Translations under genes and position numbers: made by a program
NCBI RefSeq assembly: GCF_018688455.1
Contig: NZ_CP061319.1
Coordinates: forward strand, 930,001 to 994,000
DNA from: Polynucleobacter sp. AM-7D1
GTDB taxonomy: Bacteria > Pseudomonadota > Gammaproteobacteria > Burkholderiales > Burkholderiaceae
DNA: 64,000 nucleotides
Direction of reading: 5' to 3'
In this document: piece by piece, positions 18,159 through 27,388 of the stretch
Numbering within the stretch: the stretch's first letter is position 1
How the letters are laid out: each line of letters begins with the position of its first letter
Notes under the pieces: generated by a model
The model's input: only the letters and a program-made list of their open reading frames with translations
What the model was told of the DNA's origin: nothing
Databases searched by the model: none

Positions 18159-18953
18159 ATGTTGAACATACGCCCAATTTTGACCATTAGTGCTATTAGC
18201 TTTGCACTTCTCTCTTCGGCAGCTCATGCACAAAATGCTGCCATCGTGAATGGCAAGGCCATTCCTAAAGCGCAATTAGACAAATTAATTCAAAAATCAA
18301 ATCAGCCAGATAGCCCTCAAGTTCGCGATCAAGGTAGAGAAATGCTGGTGACGCGTGAACTGATCTTGCAAGAGGCAAATAATCGCGGCATCACGCAGAA
18401 GGAGTCTGTTCGTGAACAATTAGAGCAGTCTAAGATGGGGGTGTTAATTGCAGCTGTATTTGAGGACTTCGTTGAAAGAGAAGGTGTCACTGAGGCCGAG
18501 CTAAAAGCTGCTTATGAGCAAGTTAAGGGACAGTACACCGGCACGGAATATCACGTTGAACATATTCTTGTTGAAAAAGAAGCTGACGCAAAAGCGATTA
18601 CCGCGCAAATTAAGGCTGGCGGTAACTTTGAACAAATTGCCAAAGAAAAGTCTAAAGATCCTGGCTCTGCACCAAATGGTGGAGATCTTGGCTGGGTAAG
18701 TGACAAATCACTCGTACCGGAGTTCTCCAAAGCAATGGTGCAGCTCAAAAAAGGTCAGGTTACCGATAAGCCGGTAAAAACTCAGTATGGCTGGCATATC
18801 ATCAAGTTGGATGATGTACGTGATGTCAAAGCACCTAGCATGGAAGAAATCAAAGACCAGCTAAAGCAGATGATCACAGCAGACCAGAACTGGCAAAAAG
18901 CGAAGTTCTCTGAATTAATGCAAAAGCTGCGCGCTAAGGCAAAGATTCAATAA
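18159..18953 (+). CDS. Exported parvulin-type peptidyl-prolyl isomerase
   Basis: A periplasmic foldase. A signal peptide occupies residues 1-24 (ends SAAHAQ). An N-terminal SurA-like chaperone region (about 25-125) is followed by a single PpiC domain (about 130-225) with YHVEHILVEKEADAKAI, SKDPGSAPNGGDLGWV and the C-terminal TQYGWHIIKLDDVR. The 264-residue length fits single-domain SurA/PrsA relatives of betaproteobacteria. A terminator follows 25 bases after the stop. Confidence 0.93.
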   Translation: MLNIRPILTISAISFALLSSAAHAQNAAIVNGKAIPKAQLDKLIQKSNQPDSPQVRDQGREMLVTRELILQEANNRGITQKESVREQLEQSKMGVLIAAVFEDFVEREGVTEAELKAAYEQVKGQYTGTEYHVEHILVEKEADAKAITAQIKAGGNFEQIAKEKSKDPGSAPNGGDLGWVSDKSLVPEFSKAMVQLKKGQVTDKPVKTQYGWHIIKLDDVRDVKAPSMEEIKDQLKQMITADQNWQKAKFSELMQKLRAKAKIQ

Positions 18954-18977
18954 GATCTGACTGCCCCAACCCATAAG

Positions 18978-19002
18978 CCCAGGCTAATTCCCTGGGTTTT
19001 TT
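18978..19002 (+). terminator. Rho-independent terminator after the parvulin gene
   Basis: CCCAGG (18978-18983) pairs with CCTGGG (18991-18996) around a seven-base loop, followed by six T residues. It is well placed to end the bolA/parvulin transcript before gloA. Confidence 0.85.
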
Positions 19003-19043
19003 CTTGCTCAACAGAAAACGACATTTAGCTTTATATTTAAACA

Positions 19044-19430
19044 ATGATGATCCTACATACCATGCTGAGAGTCGGCAATATGACTCGCTCAATTGATTTC
19101 TATACAAAAGTTCTAGGTATGAACTTGCTTCGCACAACCGAACGTCCAGATCAAAAATATTCACTGGCATTTGTAGGTTTCGGAAAAGGGAATGTAGACG
19201 GACAATCTGAGATTGAGCTTACCTACAACCACGGTGTTGATAAATACAATCTAGGCGATGCCTATGGGCATATTGCCATCAGCGTTCCTGATGCCTATGC
19301 AGCCTGTGAAAAAATCAAAGCCGCTGGTGGCAATGTCACTCGTGAAGCCGGCCCTGTAATGGGTGGGGACACCATCATTGCATTTGTTACGGATCCTGAT
19401 GGCTACAAGATTGAGTTAATTCAACACTGA
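19044..19430 (+). CDS. gloA: Lactoylglutathione lyase (glyoxalase I)
   Basis: Converts the methylglyoxal-glutathione adduct to S-lactoylglutathione. The first metal histidine is in [28 protein letters not shown] is the typical block, metal ligands follow in EIELTYNHG and GHIAISVPD, and the last glutamate is in GYKIELIQH. The 128-residue length is that of small nickel-type GloA. Adjacent methionines (19044 and 19047) leave the start ambiguous by one codon. Confidence 0.96.
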   Translation: MMILHTMLRVGNMTRSIDFYTKVLGMNLLRTTERPDQKYSLAFVGFGKGNVDGQSEIELTYNHGVDKYNLGDAYGHIAISVPDAYAACEKIKAAGGNVTREAGPVMGGDTIIAFVTDPDGYKIELIQH

Positions 19431-19444
19431 ATCCTGTACCTTAG

Positions 19445-20617
19445 TTGAAACAGGAAGCTATCCAACTTCGCATCATCGACGCCCTTTCAGATGTTCCTGA
19501 GAGTGACTGGAACACCCTGCTGGCGCCTGATTCTGGCCCCTTCCTCAAGTACGCCTTTCTTAATGCACTAGAAAAAACTGGCTGTGTAGGCGGCAATACT
19601 GGGTGGCAAGTTGCCCACCTCATAGTTGAGGACTCTAACTCTAGATTGCTTGGTGCAATGCCGCTTTATCTCAAGCAACACTCCTACGGGGAGTTTGTCT
19701 TTGATTGGGCATGGGCTCAGGCATATGAGCAGAATGGAATGCCTTACTATCCAAAGGCACTATCTGCCATTCCATTTACTCCCGTTCGTGGTCCAAGGCT
19801 ACTCGTATCCCCCCAAGCGGATAAAGGGGCAATACAAGAAATCCTTGTCTCTGGTTTAAAAACGCTGGTAACTCAAAACGGGCTTTCCTCTGCCCACGTA
19901 CTCTTTCCAGAAAATGATGAATTAGGTGTACTCAAGCAACAAGGTTTTATGCTGCGCGACTCAGTACAGTTTCATTGGCATAACCAGGGCTATCAAGATT
20001 TTGAACATTATCTTGCCAACTTAACGATGAAGCGTCGCAAGAATATTCGTCGAGAGCGCGCTGCCGTGGAAAGTCAAATCATCAGCTACAGACATATTCC
20101 AGGTGAGATTGCTACGGCAAGTGATTGGAACTTCTTTTATCGTTGCTATGAAAACACCTATATAGAGCACCGCTCTTCACCTTATTTAACTGAGGATTGC
20201 ATTCAATTACTTGGCAGCAGCATGCCTGAGAATTTTCATCTGATTATTGCGACACAGAATGAGAGGCCGATAGCCTCATCTTTGCTCGTAGTTGATAAAC
20301 CAAATGCAACAGCATATGGACGCTATTGGGGTGCTATTGAACATATTCCTTGTTTACATTTTGAGCTGGCTTACTACCAAGCAATTGAGTATTGCATCAA
20401 GGAGGGTATTCAAGTGTTTGAGGGTGGCGCTCAAGGCGAGCACAAAATGGCCCGGGGATTTATACCAACCACTCTGCAGTCCGCTCACTGGATTGAAGAT
20501 GCAGGCTTTGCAAATGCAGTGAAACGATTCTTAGATCGCGAGCACGAAGGTATGGCAGCTTATGTTGATGAGCTCGAGCAACACATTCCCCTGAAATCGT
20601 CTAAAGTACTGTCATGA
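19445..20617 (+). CDS. GNAT/FemAB-like acyltransferase (PF04339-type)
   Basis: A 390-residue protein of the family once called peptidoglycan biosynthesis/DUF482. Typical features are FLKYAFLNALEKTGCVGG near the N-terminus, the middle MKRRKNIRRERAAV and the C-terminal FEGGAQGEHKMARGFIP, which form two linked GNAT-like folds. The start is TTG at 19445, since no ATG is suitably placed; it lies 14 bases after gloA. The acyl donor and acceptor are not known for the family. It overlaps the next gene by four bases. Confidence 0.86.
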   Translation: MKQEAIQLRIIDALSDVPESDWNTLLAPDSGPFLKYAFLNALEKTGCVGGNTGWQVAHLIVEDSNSRLLGAMPLYLKQHSYGEFVFDWAWAQAYEQNGMPYYPKALSAIPFTPVRGPRLLVSPQADKGAIQEILVSGLKTLVTQNGLSSAHVLFPENDELGVLKQQGFMLRDSVQFHWHNQGYQDFEHYLANLTMKRRKNIRRERAAVESQIISYRHIPGEIATASDWNFFYRCYENTYIEHRSSPYLTEDCIQLLGSSMPENFHLIIATQNERPIASSLLVVDKPNATAYGRYWGAIEHIPCLHFELAYYQAIEYCIKEGIQVFEGGAQGEHKMARGFIPTTLQSAHWIEDAGFANAVKRFLDREHEGMAAYVDELEQHIPLKSSKVLS

Positions 20618-20868
20618 CTTCTTCCGATAACCTACCAGAGCAAGTTGGAGCCAATTCTTTAGGGGTTGGTGATGATGCTTCTGACTCACCCTGTATCGGA
20701 GTCTGCACCACCCTCTATGACGAAATCTGCCAGGGATGTGGTCGTACTCTAGGCGAGGTTAGTAATTGGGTCTTCTTTAGTCAGGAAGAAAAGGATGCTG
20801 TATGGAAACGCATCCGCGCCGATGGCACCGCAATGCGATTCCAACGTCAATCCAAAGAAAATACTTAA
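20614..20868 (+). CDS. DUF1289 small protein
   Basis: An 84-residue protein with the cysteine pattern of DUF1289: [20 protein letters not shown], that is four cysteines likely to bind a metal, followed by a helical region with a tryptophan ([11 protein letters not shown]). Its ATG overlaps the stop of the acyltransferase gene (ATGA). Function is unknown in the family. It converges on, and overlaps by a few bases, the ABC-F gene. Confidence 0.88.
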   Translation: MTSSDNLPEQVGANSLGVGDDASDSPCIGVCTTLYDEICQGCGRTLGEVSNWVFFSQEEKDAVWKRIRADGTAMRFQRQSKENT

Positions 20869-22472
20869 CCAGCTAAAGCTTGGCTACGTAAATATTCTTC
20901 GTAGGTTCCAGAGTAATCCACTACGGTACCGTCCATCTTGACTTCTAAGATACGGTTAGCCAAAGCAGAAACAAACTCGCGGTCATGAGAAACAAATATC
21001 AAAGTGCCGTCAAATTTCTCAAGCGCAATCTGTAGACTCTCAATAGATTCCATATCCATATGATTGGTTGGCTCATCCATTGCAAGGACGTTATATTTTT
21101 GAAGCATTAATTTGCCCCAAATCATTCTGCCCTTCTCGCCGCCAGATAATACTTTGACAGACTTACCAATATCATCGCCTGAGAATAGTAAGCGGCCCAA
21201 TGTGCCACGAATCACTTGATCATCGTCGCCTGTATTGCGCCAGTTGTTCATCCAATCCATGAGCAATTCGTCTTTTGCGAACATCTCGGTATTGTCTTGA
21301 GGCATCACGCCCACGTTGGCGTTTTCAGCCCATTTCACATCACCACTATCCGCAGGAATTCCTTCAAAGCGTTTGCTTAAGATGGTTTTTAATAATGTTG
21401 TCTTACCTGCACCATTTTGACCAATGATGGCGATCTTCTCCCCAGCACGAATACCAATCTTGAAGTTCTTAAAAATTGGACGGTCGTAAGCTTTAGTTAG
21501 TGCATTGCACTCAACAGCCATGTTGTGAAGTTTTTTCTCAGCGTCAAAACGAATAAAAGGATTCTGACGTGAAGAAGGTTTCACTTCAACAATCTCAATC
21601 TTCTCCAACTGACGTTGACGTGAAGTAGCCTGACGTGCCTTCGATGCATTGGCTGAGAATCGGGCCACGAAGGCCGCTAATTCAGCGATTTTTTCTTTGG
21701 CTTTGACGTTATTGCTCAGTTGTTGCGATCTTGCCTGTACTGAAGCCAGCATGTAAGAGTCGTAGTTGCCTGGATAGACCTTGAGTGTTCCATAGTCCAT
21801 GTCTGCCATATGCGTGCACACTTCATTGAGGAAGTGGCGATCGTGGGAAATAATGACAATCGTGCTCTTAATCTGATTGAGAATATCTTCAAGCCAATGA
21901 ATGGAATGGATATCTAAGTTATTGGTTGGCTCATCGAGTAAGAGAACATCTGGATCGGAGAACAAAGCTTGCGCTAGTAATACGCGCAACTTCCAGCCTG
22001 GAGCCACATTGCTCATTGGGCCATTGTGCTGCTCAATAGGAATACCGATACCTAACAACAACTCCCCTGCTTTTGCCTCTGCGGTATAGCCGCCGTACTC
22101 GGCATACTTGCCCTCGAGCTCAGCAGCCTTCATGTAATCTTCGTCAGTAGCATCTGGGTTAGCGTAGATGGCATCCCGTTCGGCTGCAGCCTTCCACATC
22201 TCCTCGTGACCCATCATCACTACATCAAGTACGCGCACATCTTCATACGCAAACTGGTCTTGACGCAACTTACCTAAGCGAATGCCCGGATCTAAGCTTA
22301 CATTTCCGCTAGTAGGCTCTAACTCCCCACCTAGAATCTTCATAAAGGTAGATTTACCGCAACCGTTGGCACCAATCAGGCCATAGCGATTACCGCCACC
22401 AAATTTAACGGAAATATTTTCAAACAGGGGTTTTGCCCCAAACTGCATAGTGATATTAGATGCGGACAGCAC
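20865..22472 (-). CDS. ABC-F family ATPase, YbiT type
   Basis: A cytoplasmic ribosome-associated ABC-F protein with two ATPase domains. First P-loop GANGCGKST, second GQNGAGKTT, signature LSGGEKGRM in the second half and DEPTN Walker B in both. The sequence is YbiT-like ([20 protein letters not shown]). I choose the GTG at 22472 because it brings the start into register with YbiT (then [11 protein letters not shown]), giving 535 residues. An upstream in-frame ATG at 22529 would add 19 unmatched residues over a hairpin-rich leader. ABC-F proteins rescue or tune stalled ribosomes. Confidence 0.9.
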   Translation of the reverse strand: MLSASNITMQFGAKPLFENISVKFGGGNRYGLIGANGCGKSTFMKILGGELEPTSGNVSLDPGIRLGKLRQDQFAYEDVRVLDVVMMGHEEMWKAAAERDAIYANPDATDEDYMKAAELEGKYAEYGGYTAEAKAGELLLGIGIPIEQHNGPMSNVAPGWKLRVLLAQALFSDPDVLLLDEPTNNLDIHSIHWLEDILNQIKSTIVIISHDRHFLNEVCTHMADMDYGTLKVYPGNYDSYMLASVQARSQQLSNNVKAKEKIAELAAFVARFSANASKARQATSRQRQLEKIEIVEVKPSSRQNPFIRFDAEKKLHNMAVECNALTKAYDRPIFKNFKIGIRAGEKIAIIGQNGAGKTTLLKTILSKRFEGIPADSGDVKWAENANVGVMPQDNTEMFAKDELLMDWMNNWRNTGDDDQVIRGTLGRLLFSGDDIGKSVKVLSGGEKGRMIWGKLMLQKYNVLAMDEPTNHMDMESIESLQIALEKFDGTLIFVSHDREFVSALANRILEVKMDGTVVDYSGTYEEYLRSQALAG

Positions 22473-22513
22473 GGATGTGTTCTTACTTTCTGATAGGTCA
22501 ATACTAGGGTGCA

Positions 22514-22570
22514 GATGCAAGTTTTGCATCAAAGACCGTTATTTTAACGGCTTGCGCTCAAAAAAGCCGT
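22514..22570 (-). promoter_or_regulatory. Hairpin-rich leader ahead of the ABC-F gene
   Basis: Read on the minus strand, ACGGCTT (22570-22564) can pair with AAGCCGT (22553-22547), and the overlapping CCGTTA (22550-22545) can pair with TAACGG (22541-22536), so the two hairpins exclude each other. A third perfect hairpin (7-base arms, 3-base loop) is at 22514-22530. This is an attenuator-like arrangement; whether it regulates is untested. Confidence 0.45.
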
Positions 22571-22573
22571 AAT

Positions 22574-23284
22574 TTAGACTTTCAGCTTAAATGGCGTGAA
22601 ATTCGTATGAATATCGAAGTGGTCTTGGTTTTCCTTGCGTTTCAGAAAACCAACCACCCAGTAGGTTAAAGGTGTTGCCAGAACCTCCCAGGCGGTCTTC
22701 AGAACGTATTGAGAGATCGCGACAGCCAAGACCTCATTTAGAGGCCAGAGGCCGTAAAAAGCCAGCATATAGAACAAGGAGGAGTCCACCAACTCCCCGC
22801 AAGCTGTAGAGCCTATCGTGCGCATCCAAAGATGACGACCCTGCGTCAAGATCTTCATTTTGGCCAAGGTATAACTATTAACAAAACTGCCGCACCAAAA
22901 TGCGACCATAGAGGCAAGAGCAACCCTCCAAGAATTGCCAAATACCGTCTCCATACCTTGCTGGTAGTTAGCCATATAAGAGCCTGGGGCAACTGGCAAA
23001 GCAATTACCGCTTGAGCCATGATGGCGGCAAAAGCTAGAGCCGTAAAACCAGCCCACACCGCCCGGCGATCATAGGCATAGCCATAGACCTCGGTGAGTA
23101 TGTCGCCAAAAAAATAAGCAATCGGAAAAAATAGGATCCCCGCCCCAAATGTCACATTACCGAAATACGGCAGATCCAATGTAGCAGCCTTCCCTGCACC
23201 AATAAAGTTGGAGCACAGCAGGACTACGACAAAGGCTGTCAGTATGAGGTCGTAGTAGCGGTGGTGGCGTCTGGGTGCGTCCAT
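22574..23284 (-). CDS. yhhQ: Queuosine precursor transporter (YhhQ/VUT family)
   Basis: An inner-membrane importer for 7-cyano- or 7-aminomethyl-7-deazaguanine. The start at 23284 ([15 protein letters not shown]) is preferred over the upstream frame at 23326, which adds unlike sequence and overlaps more of the divergent region. Six or so membrane segments are seen over 236 residues, with the conserved [20 protein letters not shown] and [14 protein letters not shown] blocks. Direction is the same as the ABC-F gene, 101 bases away. Confidence 0.93.
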   Translation of the reverse strand: MDAPRRHHRYYDLILTAFVVVLLCSNFIGAGKAATLDLPYFGNVTFGAGILFFPIAYFFGDILTEVYGYAYDRRAVWAGFTALAFAAIMAQAVIALPVAPGSYMANYQQGMETVFGNSWRVALASMVAFWCGSFVNSYTLAKMKILTQGRHLWMRTIGSTACGELVDSSLFYMLAFYGLWPLNEVLAVAISQYVLKTAWEVLATPLTYWVVGFLKRKENQDHFDIHTNFTPFKLKV

Positions 23285-23318
23285 CAAACAAGAAAAAAAT
23301 GGATAATGGAAAGAGAAT

Positions 23319-23351
23319 ATCTGCAATCAAGGAATTTCACAGAGTGCAGAT
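23319..23351. promoter_or_regulatory. Inverted repeat between yhhQ and gcdH
   Basis: ATCTGCA (23319-23325) and TGCAGAT (23345-23351) form a perfect 7-base inverted repeat with a 19-base gap, 30 bases ahead of the gcdH start. It may be an operator or an mRNA hairpin; no matching copy was found elsewhere in the window. Confidence 0.3.
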
Positions 23352-23380
23352 TAAAAACCAAGATAGGACAACAAAGAACC

Positions 23381-24559
23381 ATGAGCAAAGCTAGTTTTAA
23401 TTGGGCAGACCCCCTACTCCTCGATACACAATTAAGCGAAGATGAGCGCATGGTGCGTGACGCTGCTGCTGAATATGCTCAGGGTCGTTTAATGCCGCGT
23501 ATTCATGATGCCTATCGTAATGAAACTACTGATCCAGCCATCTTCCGTGAAATGGGTGAGCTTGGTCTTTTAGGCATCACCATTCCCGAAGAATATGGTG
23601 GCGCAAATCTCAATTACGTTTCTTATGGATTGATCGCGCGTGAAATTGAGCGTGTGGACTCTGGATATCGTTCCATGATGAGCGTGCAATCATCCTTGGT
23701 CATGGTTCCTATTAATGAGTTTGGTAGTGAGGCTCAAAAGCAAAAATATTTGCCCAAGCTCGCAACTGGTGAATGGATTGGTTGCTTTGGATTAACTGAG
23801 CCAAATTTTGGCTCGGATGCGGGCGGCATGATCACGAGAGCTAAGAAAGTTCCTGGGGGCTTCTCACTTACTGGCTCCAAGATGTGGATTTCTAACTCCC
23901 CTATTGCAGATGTATTTGTGGTGTGGGCTAAAAATGATGAAGGCTTGATTAGAGGCTTCATTTTAGAAAAAGGCATGAAGGGTTTATCTGCCCCGAAGAT
24001 CAGCGGCAAGATGGGTCTACGCGCTTCTATTACCGGCGAAATCGTGATGGATGAAGTATTCGTACCGGCTGAAAATGAATTCCCAGAAATTACTGGCCTC
24101 AAGGGCCCATTTACCTGCCTGAACTCAGCACGTTACGGCATTGCTTGGGGCACTCTTGGCGCTGCTGAGTGGTGTTGGTATGCCGCACGCCAATACACTA
24201 TGGATCGCAAACAGTTTGATCGCCCACTTGCAGCCAATCAGCTCATTCAAAAGAAACTGGCCGACATGCAAACTGAAATCACGCTCGCTCTTCAAGGTTG
24301 CTTACGCTTAGGTCGCATGAAAGATGAAGGTATTGCGGCTCCAGAAATCACCTCCATGATGAAACGTAATTCCTGCGGTAAATCTTTAGATGTAGCTCGC
24401 TTAGCTAGAGATATGCATGGTGGAAACGGCATCTCAGATGAGTATGGCGTAGTGCGTCATATGCTGAATCTGGAGGTCGTCAATACCTATGAAGGTACGC
24501 ACGATATTCACGCCCTTATCTTGGGTCGTGCACAAACCGGAATTCAGGCTTTTAGTTAA
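23381..24559 (+). CDS. gcdH: Glutaryl-CoA dehydrogenase
   Basis: A flavin acyl-CoA dehydrogenase that oxidises and decarboxylates glutaryl-CoA to crotonyl-CoA in lysine and tryptophan breakdown. The start at 23381 ([15 protein letters not shown]) gives 392 residues; a longer frame from 23261 overlaps yhhQ. GcdH-like features are [15 protein letters not shown], the substrate arginine region, and the catalytic glutamate in [17 protein letters not shown] near the end. No other genes of the route are adjacent. Confidence 0.95.
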   Translation: MSKASFNWADPLLLDTQLSEDERMVRDAAAEYAQGRLMPRIHDAYRNETTDPAIFREMGELGLLGITIPEEYGGANLNYVSYGLIAREIERVDSGYRSMMSVQSSLVMVPINEFGSEAQKQKYLPKLATGEWIGCFGLTEPNFGSDAGGMITRAKKVPGGFSLTGSKMWISNSPIADVFVVWAKNDEGLIRGFILEKGMKGLSAPKISGKMGLRASITGEIVMDEVFVPAENEFPEITGLKGPFTCLNSARYGIAWGTLGAAEWCWYAARQYTMDRKQFDRPLAANQLIQKKLADMQTEITLALQGCLRLGRMKDEGIAAPEITSMMKRNSCGKSLDVARLARDMHGGNGISDEYGVVRHMLNLEVVNTYEGTHDIHALILGRAQTGIQAFS

Positions 24560-25629
24560 AGGCCAGTCTTGGTGATGAGGTCTTTTGCAGTTTTTGTAAA
24601 GGCTTCATCACTGTCATTTCCAAGCTCTACGAAATGATCTTCGCGATAGCTTGGAAAGTTACGAACAATAGAAGATTGGTAGGATGGGTCGTAATGCATC
24701 ACCAATAATTCTTCCACCAGACTCTCAAAATCTCCTGTATCAATTGCCTCATGCCATTTGGTAATTTGATCCTTGCCATAACGCGATGTCAGTAAGCCCA
24801 GTTTTTGCTTAAAGCTTTCGGGATTGGATAAAAAATGTCGGTACTCACGTAGAAGCCAAGAAACGCGCGTAGCAGTACTTGAGCGAAGCTCAATACATTT
24901 GCCTGCACGGATGCGCTCCATCAATGGATCCGGAATATGTAAGCCACCCACCTTTTTGCTTTCTGACTCAACAAAAACAATCTTGGATGGATCCAGTGAA
25001 TTAAATGCATTCCACAGATTCGTCTCAAAGCCTTTTTGAGATGGCTGATCAATATTCGGCTCATTACCCAATACTGAGCCACGATGAATAGCTAAGCCCT
25101 CAAGGTCAACTATCTGCTGACCCAGCAAGCCAATCTCCTGAAGAATGCGAGTCTTGCCGCTACCAGTCATACCAGCAATCACCTGAAAAGAAAAATCTTT
25201 AGCAGCTTGATCTAAACCATCAATCACAACACGCCGAAAGCCTTGATAGCCATTCTGTAATTGCAAAGCTTTCCAGCCAATACGATTGAGGATATGGGTG
25301 AAGGCACCACTGCGCTCACCACCCCGCCAGCAATAAATTAAAGGACGCCATTCTCTTGGAAAGTCGATGAGAGAGTGTTCTAAATGATTGGCAATATTAC
25401 GTGAGACATAGGCAGCACCTAATTTCTTTGCAGCAAAAGGTGATACTTGCTTATACAAGGTGCCGATCTCAATGCGCTCATCATTACTTAAGACCGGAAG
25501 ATTAATAGCGCCAGGAATATGATCCAAAGCAAATTCAGCTGGAGACCTGACATCAATGATGGCATCAAATTGATTTAAAGATGACGCCAGCTTTTCAATG
25601 CTAAAAATATGTGGATTGCTGGGTTGCAA
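24556..25629 (-). CDS. mnmH: tRNA 2-selenouridine synthase
   Basis: Replaces sulfur by selenium in 2-thiouridine at the tRNA wobble base (also known as SelU or YbbB). An N-terminal rhodanese domain has the active cysteine in [15 protein letters not shown] (near residue 96), followed by a P-loop domain with [11 protein letters not shown] near residue 155. The 357-residue length is typical. Its activity implies selenophosphate synthase elsewhere in the genome. It converges on gcdH with a four-base overlap and follows the thioesterase gene by eight bases. Confidence 0.95.
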   Translation of the reverse strand: MQPSNPHIFSIEKLASSLNQFDAIIDVRSPAEFALDHIPGAINLPVLSNDERIEIGTLYKQVSPFAAKKLGAAYVSRNIANHLEHSLIDFPREWRPLIYCWRGGERSGAFTHILNRIGWKALQLQNGYQGFRRVVIDGLDQAAKDFSFQVIAGMTGSGKTRILQEIGLLGQQIVDLEGLAIHRGSVLGNEPNIDQPSQKGFETNLWNAFNSLDPSKIVFVESESKKVGGLHIPDPLMERIRAGKCIELRSSTATRVSWLLREYRHFLSNPESFKQKLGLLTSRYGKDQITKWHEAIDTGDFESLVEELLVMHYDPSYQSSIVRNFPSYREDHFVELGNDSDEAFTKTAKDLITKTGL

Positions 25630-25637
25630 ACAATATC

Positions 25638-26057
25638 CTATCGTAGCTTACTGATCACATCATCAGGCCAAGGCGCGGATTTACCAGACTTTAGATCGAC
25701 CCACACCATGGTTGCTCCGCCGACTGCAGCCATCCTATCTGGATGCGTAGTTAAAGCCATCGTAGTAAAGACATCTAAACTGGAACGACCGATATTTCCG
25801 ATATAGGTTTTTAAAATCAAATCGCCTGGGTAGGAAAGCTGTTGATAGAAGTTGCAAAAGCCATTCATCATCAGCATAGACTCGTCACCAGGCGCGACGT
25901 TGTAACCAAGAGAAGTAATCCACTCTACCCTAGCCTGTTCCATGTAACGAAAGTACACCGTATTGTTGACATGGCCATATGCATCCATATCACCCCAACG
26001 AATCGGCATATTCATCTCATGAACAAACTTCTTCTCCTCTGGGATCTCTATGCGCAT
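25638..26057 (-). CDS. Acyl-CoA thioesterase, 4HBT hotdog family
   Basis: A 139-residue hotdog-fold protein with the 4-hydroxybenzoyl-CoA thioesterase signature: PIRWGDMDAYGHVNNTVYFR near residues 19-38, including the catalytic aspartate. This matches YbgC/FadM-like enzymes. It follows the DUF442 gene by 27 bases and precedes mnmH by eight, so it may be the tail of the sulfur operon or a separate housekeeping unit. Substrate unknown. Confidence 0.9.
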   Translation of the reverse strand: MRIEIPEEKKFVHEMNMPIRWGDMDAYGHVNNTVYFRYMEQARVEWITSLGYNVAPGDESMLMMNGFCNFYQQLSYPGDLILKTYIGNIGRSSLDVFTTMALTTHPDRMAAVGGATMVWVDLKSGKSAPWPDDVISKLR

Positions 26058-26084
26058 GAATTCTCGCTGGCAATCAAAGGTGAA

Positions 26085-26429
26085 TCAACGAACTTGCAAC
26101 GCCATTTGGTACAGATTCGTAGAGCGAGCACCAGAACGGCAAAATGCCAATATGGGACCAGGCATTGTTTTGAGTAAACGTGCCATTTCAATAACTTGAT
26201 CCTGCGTAAACGCACCAGGGATGACAGGCAAAAAGGCATAGTTCAAGCCTAAAGCTTCAGCTTGAGCTTGAATTTGAGCATTCGTGGGTTGATCGGGCCC
26301 ACCTTCAAAATCTGGACGATTGTTGATTACGCTTTTGTAACCCTGCTTAACAATTTCGGCTAAGTGGCTGGGATCAATCTGACCGAGTGTTCCGAACTGA
26401 TCGGTGTGGCAGGAAATAGGAAGGCTCAT
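26085..26429 (-). CDS. TIGR01244/DUF442-type sulfur transferase or phosphatase
   Basis: A 114-residue protein of the Blh-like DUF442 family, a phosphatase fold relative often linked to rhodanese and sulfide genes. The active-site loop is CRSGARSTNL near residue 96, after ILAF. The N-terminal SLPISCHTDQFGTLGQI and the VINNRPDFEGGPDQP block are typical. It lies 63 bases after a YeeE/YedE gene at the end of the sox region, which fits a role in sulfur handling. The reaction is not established from sequence. Confidence 0.85.
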   Translation of the reverse strand: MSLPISCHTDQFGTLGQIDPSHLAEIVKQGYKSVINNRPDFEGGPDQPTNAQIQAQAEALGLNYAFLPVIPGAFTQDQVIEMARLLKTMPGPILAFCRSGARSTNLYQMALQVR

Positions 26430-26492
26430 CTAAACCTCAAAAAATAGATAAAAGTGTATAAAAAAACGAATTATCCAGATTTTAAATCAGAC

Positions 26493-26924
26493 TTACTTCT
26501 TGTGACCCGTAAAGAATCGATTGCATATCCACATACCAGCAAGCATTGCCACTAGGAAGACAAAAGCCTTGAGATGACCTGCTCCGAGGGCAACGATTGC
26601 AGGACCCGGGCAGAAGCCTGCAATACCCCACCCCGCTCCAAAAATCAGACTACCAATCACAAGTGGCTGAGAGATATCCCTTCTGGTAGGAATATGAAGA
26701 GCGCCACCGAAAAAAGCCTCAGTACGCTTGGAGACTAAATAAAAGCCACCCAAACCAACAAGAATTGCCCCACCCATTACAAACATCAGGGATGGATCCC
26801 AGTTACCAGCAAGATCCAGAAAATTGAGAATCTTTTGAGGATTGCTCATACCGGAAATGATTAAACCAATTCCGAATAAAACACCGATCAAATACTGGCT
26901 ATAAAAATTGAAATGTCTTCTCAT
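26493..26924 (-). CDS. YeeE/YedE-type sulfur-compound transporter half (DUF6691-like)
   Basis: A 143-residue membrane protein with about four helices and the paired-subunit signature WGIAGFCPGPAIVALGAG (near residue 99), whose cysteine is the likely sulfur relay point. Such halves pair with the gene next upstream; together they resemble a split TsuA/PmpAB importer for thiosulfate or sulfane sulfur. It begins three bases after the partner's stop, so the two are coupled. It sits at the end of the sox-linked transporter set. Confidence 0.88.
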   Translation of the reverse strand: MRRHFNFYSQYLIGVLFGIGLIISGMSNPQKILNFLDLAGNWDPSLMFVMGGAILVGLGGFYLVSKRTEAFFGGALHIPTRRDISQPLVIGSLIFGAGWGIAGFCPGPAIVALGAGHLKAFVFLVAMLAGMWICNRFFTGHKK

Positions 26925-26927
26925 GAT

Positions 26928-27365
26928 TTATAGGCCTAACAGATGGCGAATAACAAAAACAGTCAAAAACCCAGCACTCATAAAAGATAAAGTCGCAACC
27001 AAAGATCTTGGTGACAGGCGAGATAAGCCGCAAACACCATGGCCACTGGTACAGCCCGAGCCATAACTAGAACCAAAACCGACTAACAAACCAGCAATAA
27101 TGATTGCAATCCAATCTGCATCTATCACTGTAATTGTGTGAAGATCAAAAAATACACTCCCTAAAAATGGTGCGCTCAATAAGCCTAAAACAAGGCTTAA
27201 GCGCCAAATAACATCACCATTTTTAGGAGTGAGTAAACCGGAAACAATACCGCTAATGCCCAGAATACGACCATGCAGAATTACATACAAAGCAGCTGAA
27301 ACCCCCAATAAGATTCCACCTAAAAAAGCAGGTACGGGAGAAAAACCTAACCAATCTATTTGCAT
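26928..27365 (-). CDS. YeeE/YedE-type sulfur-compound transporter half
   Basis: A 145-residue membrane protein with about four helices. The hallmark GSSYGSGCTSGHGVCGLSRL (near residues 97-116) carries two cysteines of the conserved pore path. It is the partner of the next gene downstream and follows the full-length YeeE/YedE gene by 23 bases. The family imports thiosulfate in well studied members; the substrate here is inferred from the sox context. Confidence 0.9.
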   Translation of the reverse strand: MQIDWLGFSPVPAFLGGILLGVSAALYVILHGRILGISGIVSGLLTPKNGDVIWRLSLVLGLLSAPFLGSVFFDLHTITVIDADWIAIIIAGLLVGFGSSYGSGCTSGHGVCGLSRLSPRSLVATLSFMSAGFLTVFVIRHLLGL

Positions 27366-27388
27366 ATTATTTAATCTAAGTCTATGAA

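Noticed and set aside
23734..24102. 122-codon minus-strand frame inside gcdH
   Set aside because: Antisense shadow of a conserved dehydrogenase gene without its own signals.
26430..26492. Possible terminator between the last YeeE/YedE gene and the DUF442 gene
   Set aside because: Only a very short AT stem (GATTT/AAATC) is visible, not enough for a terminator.
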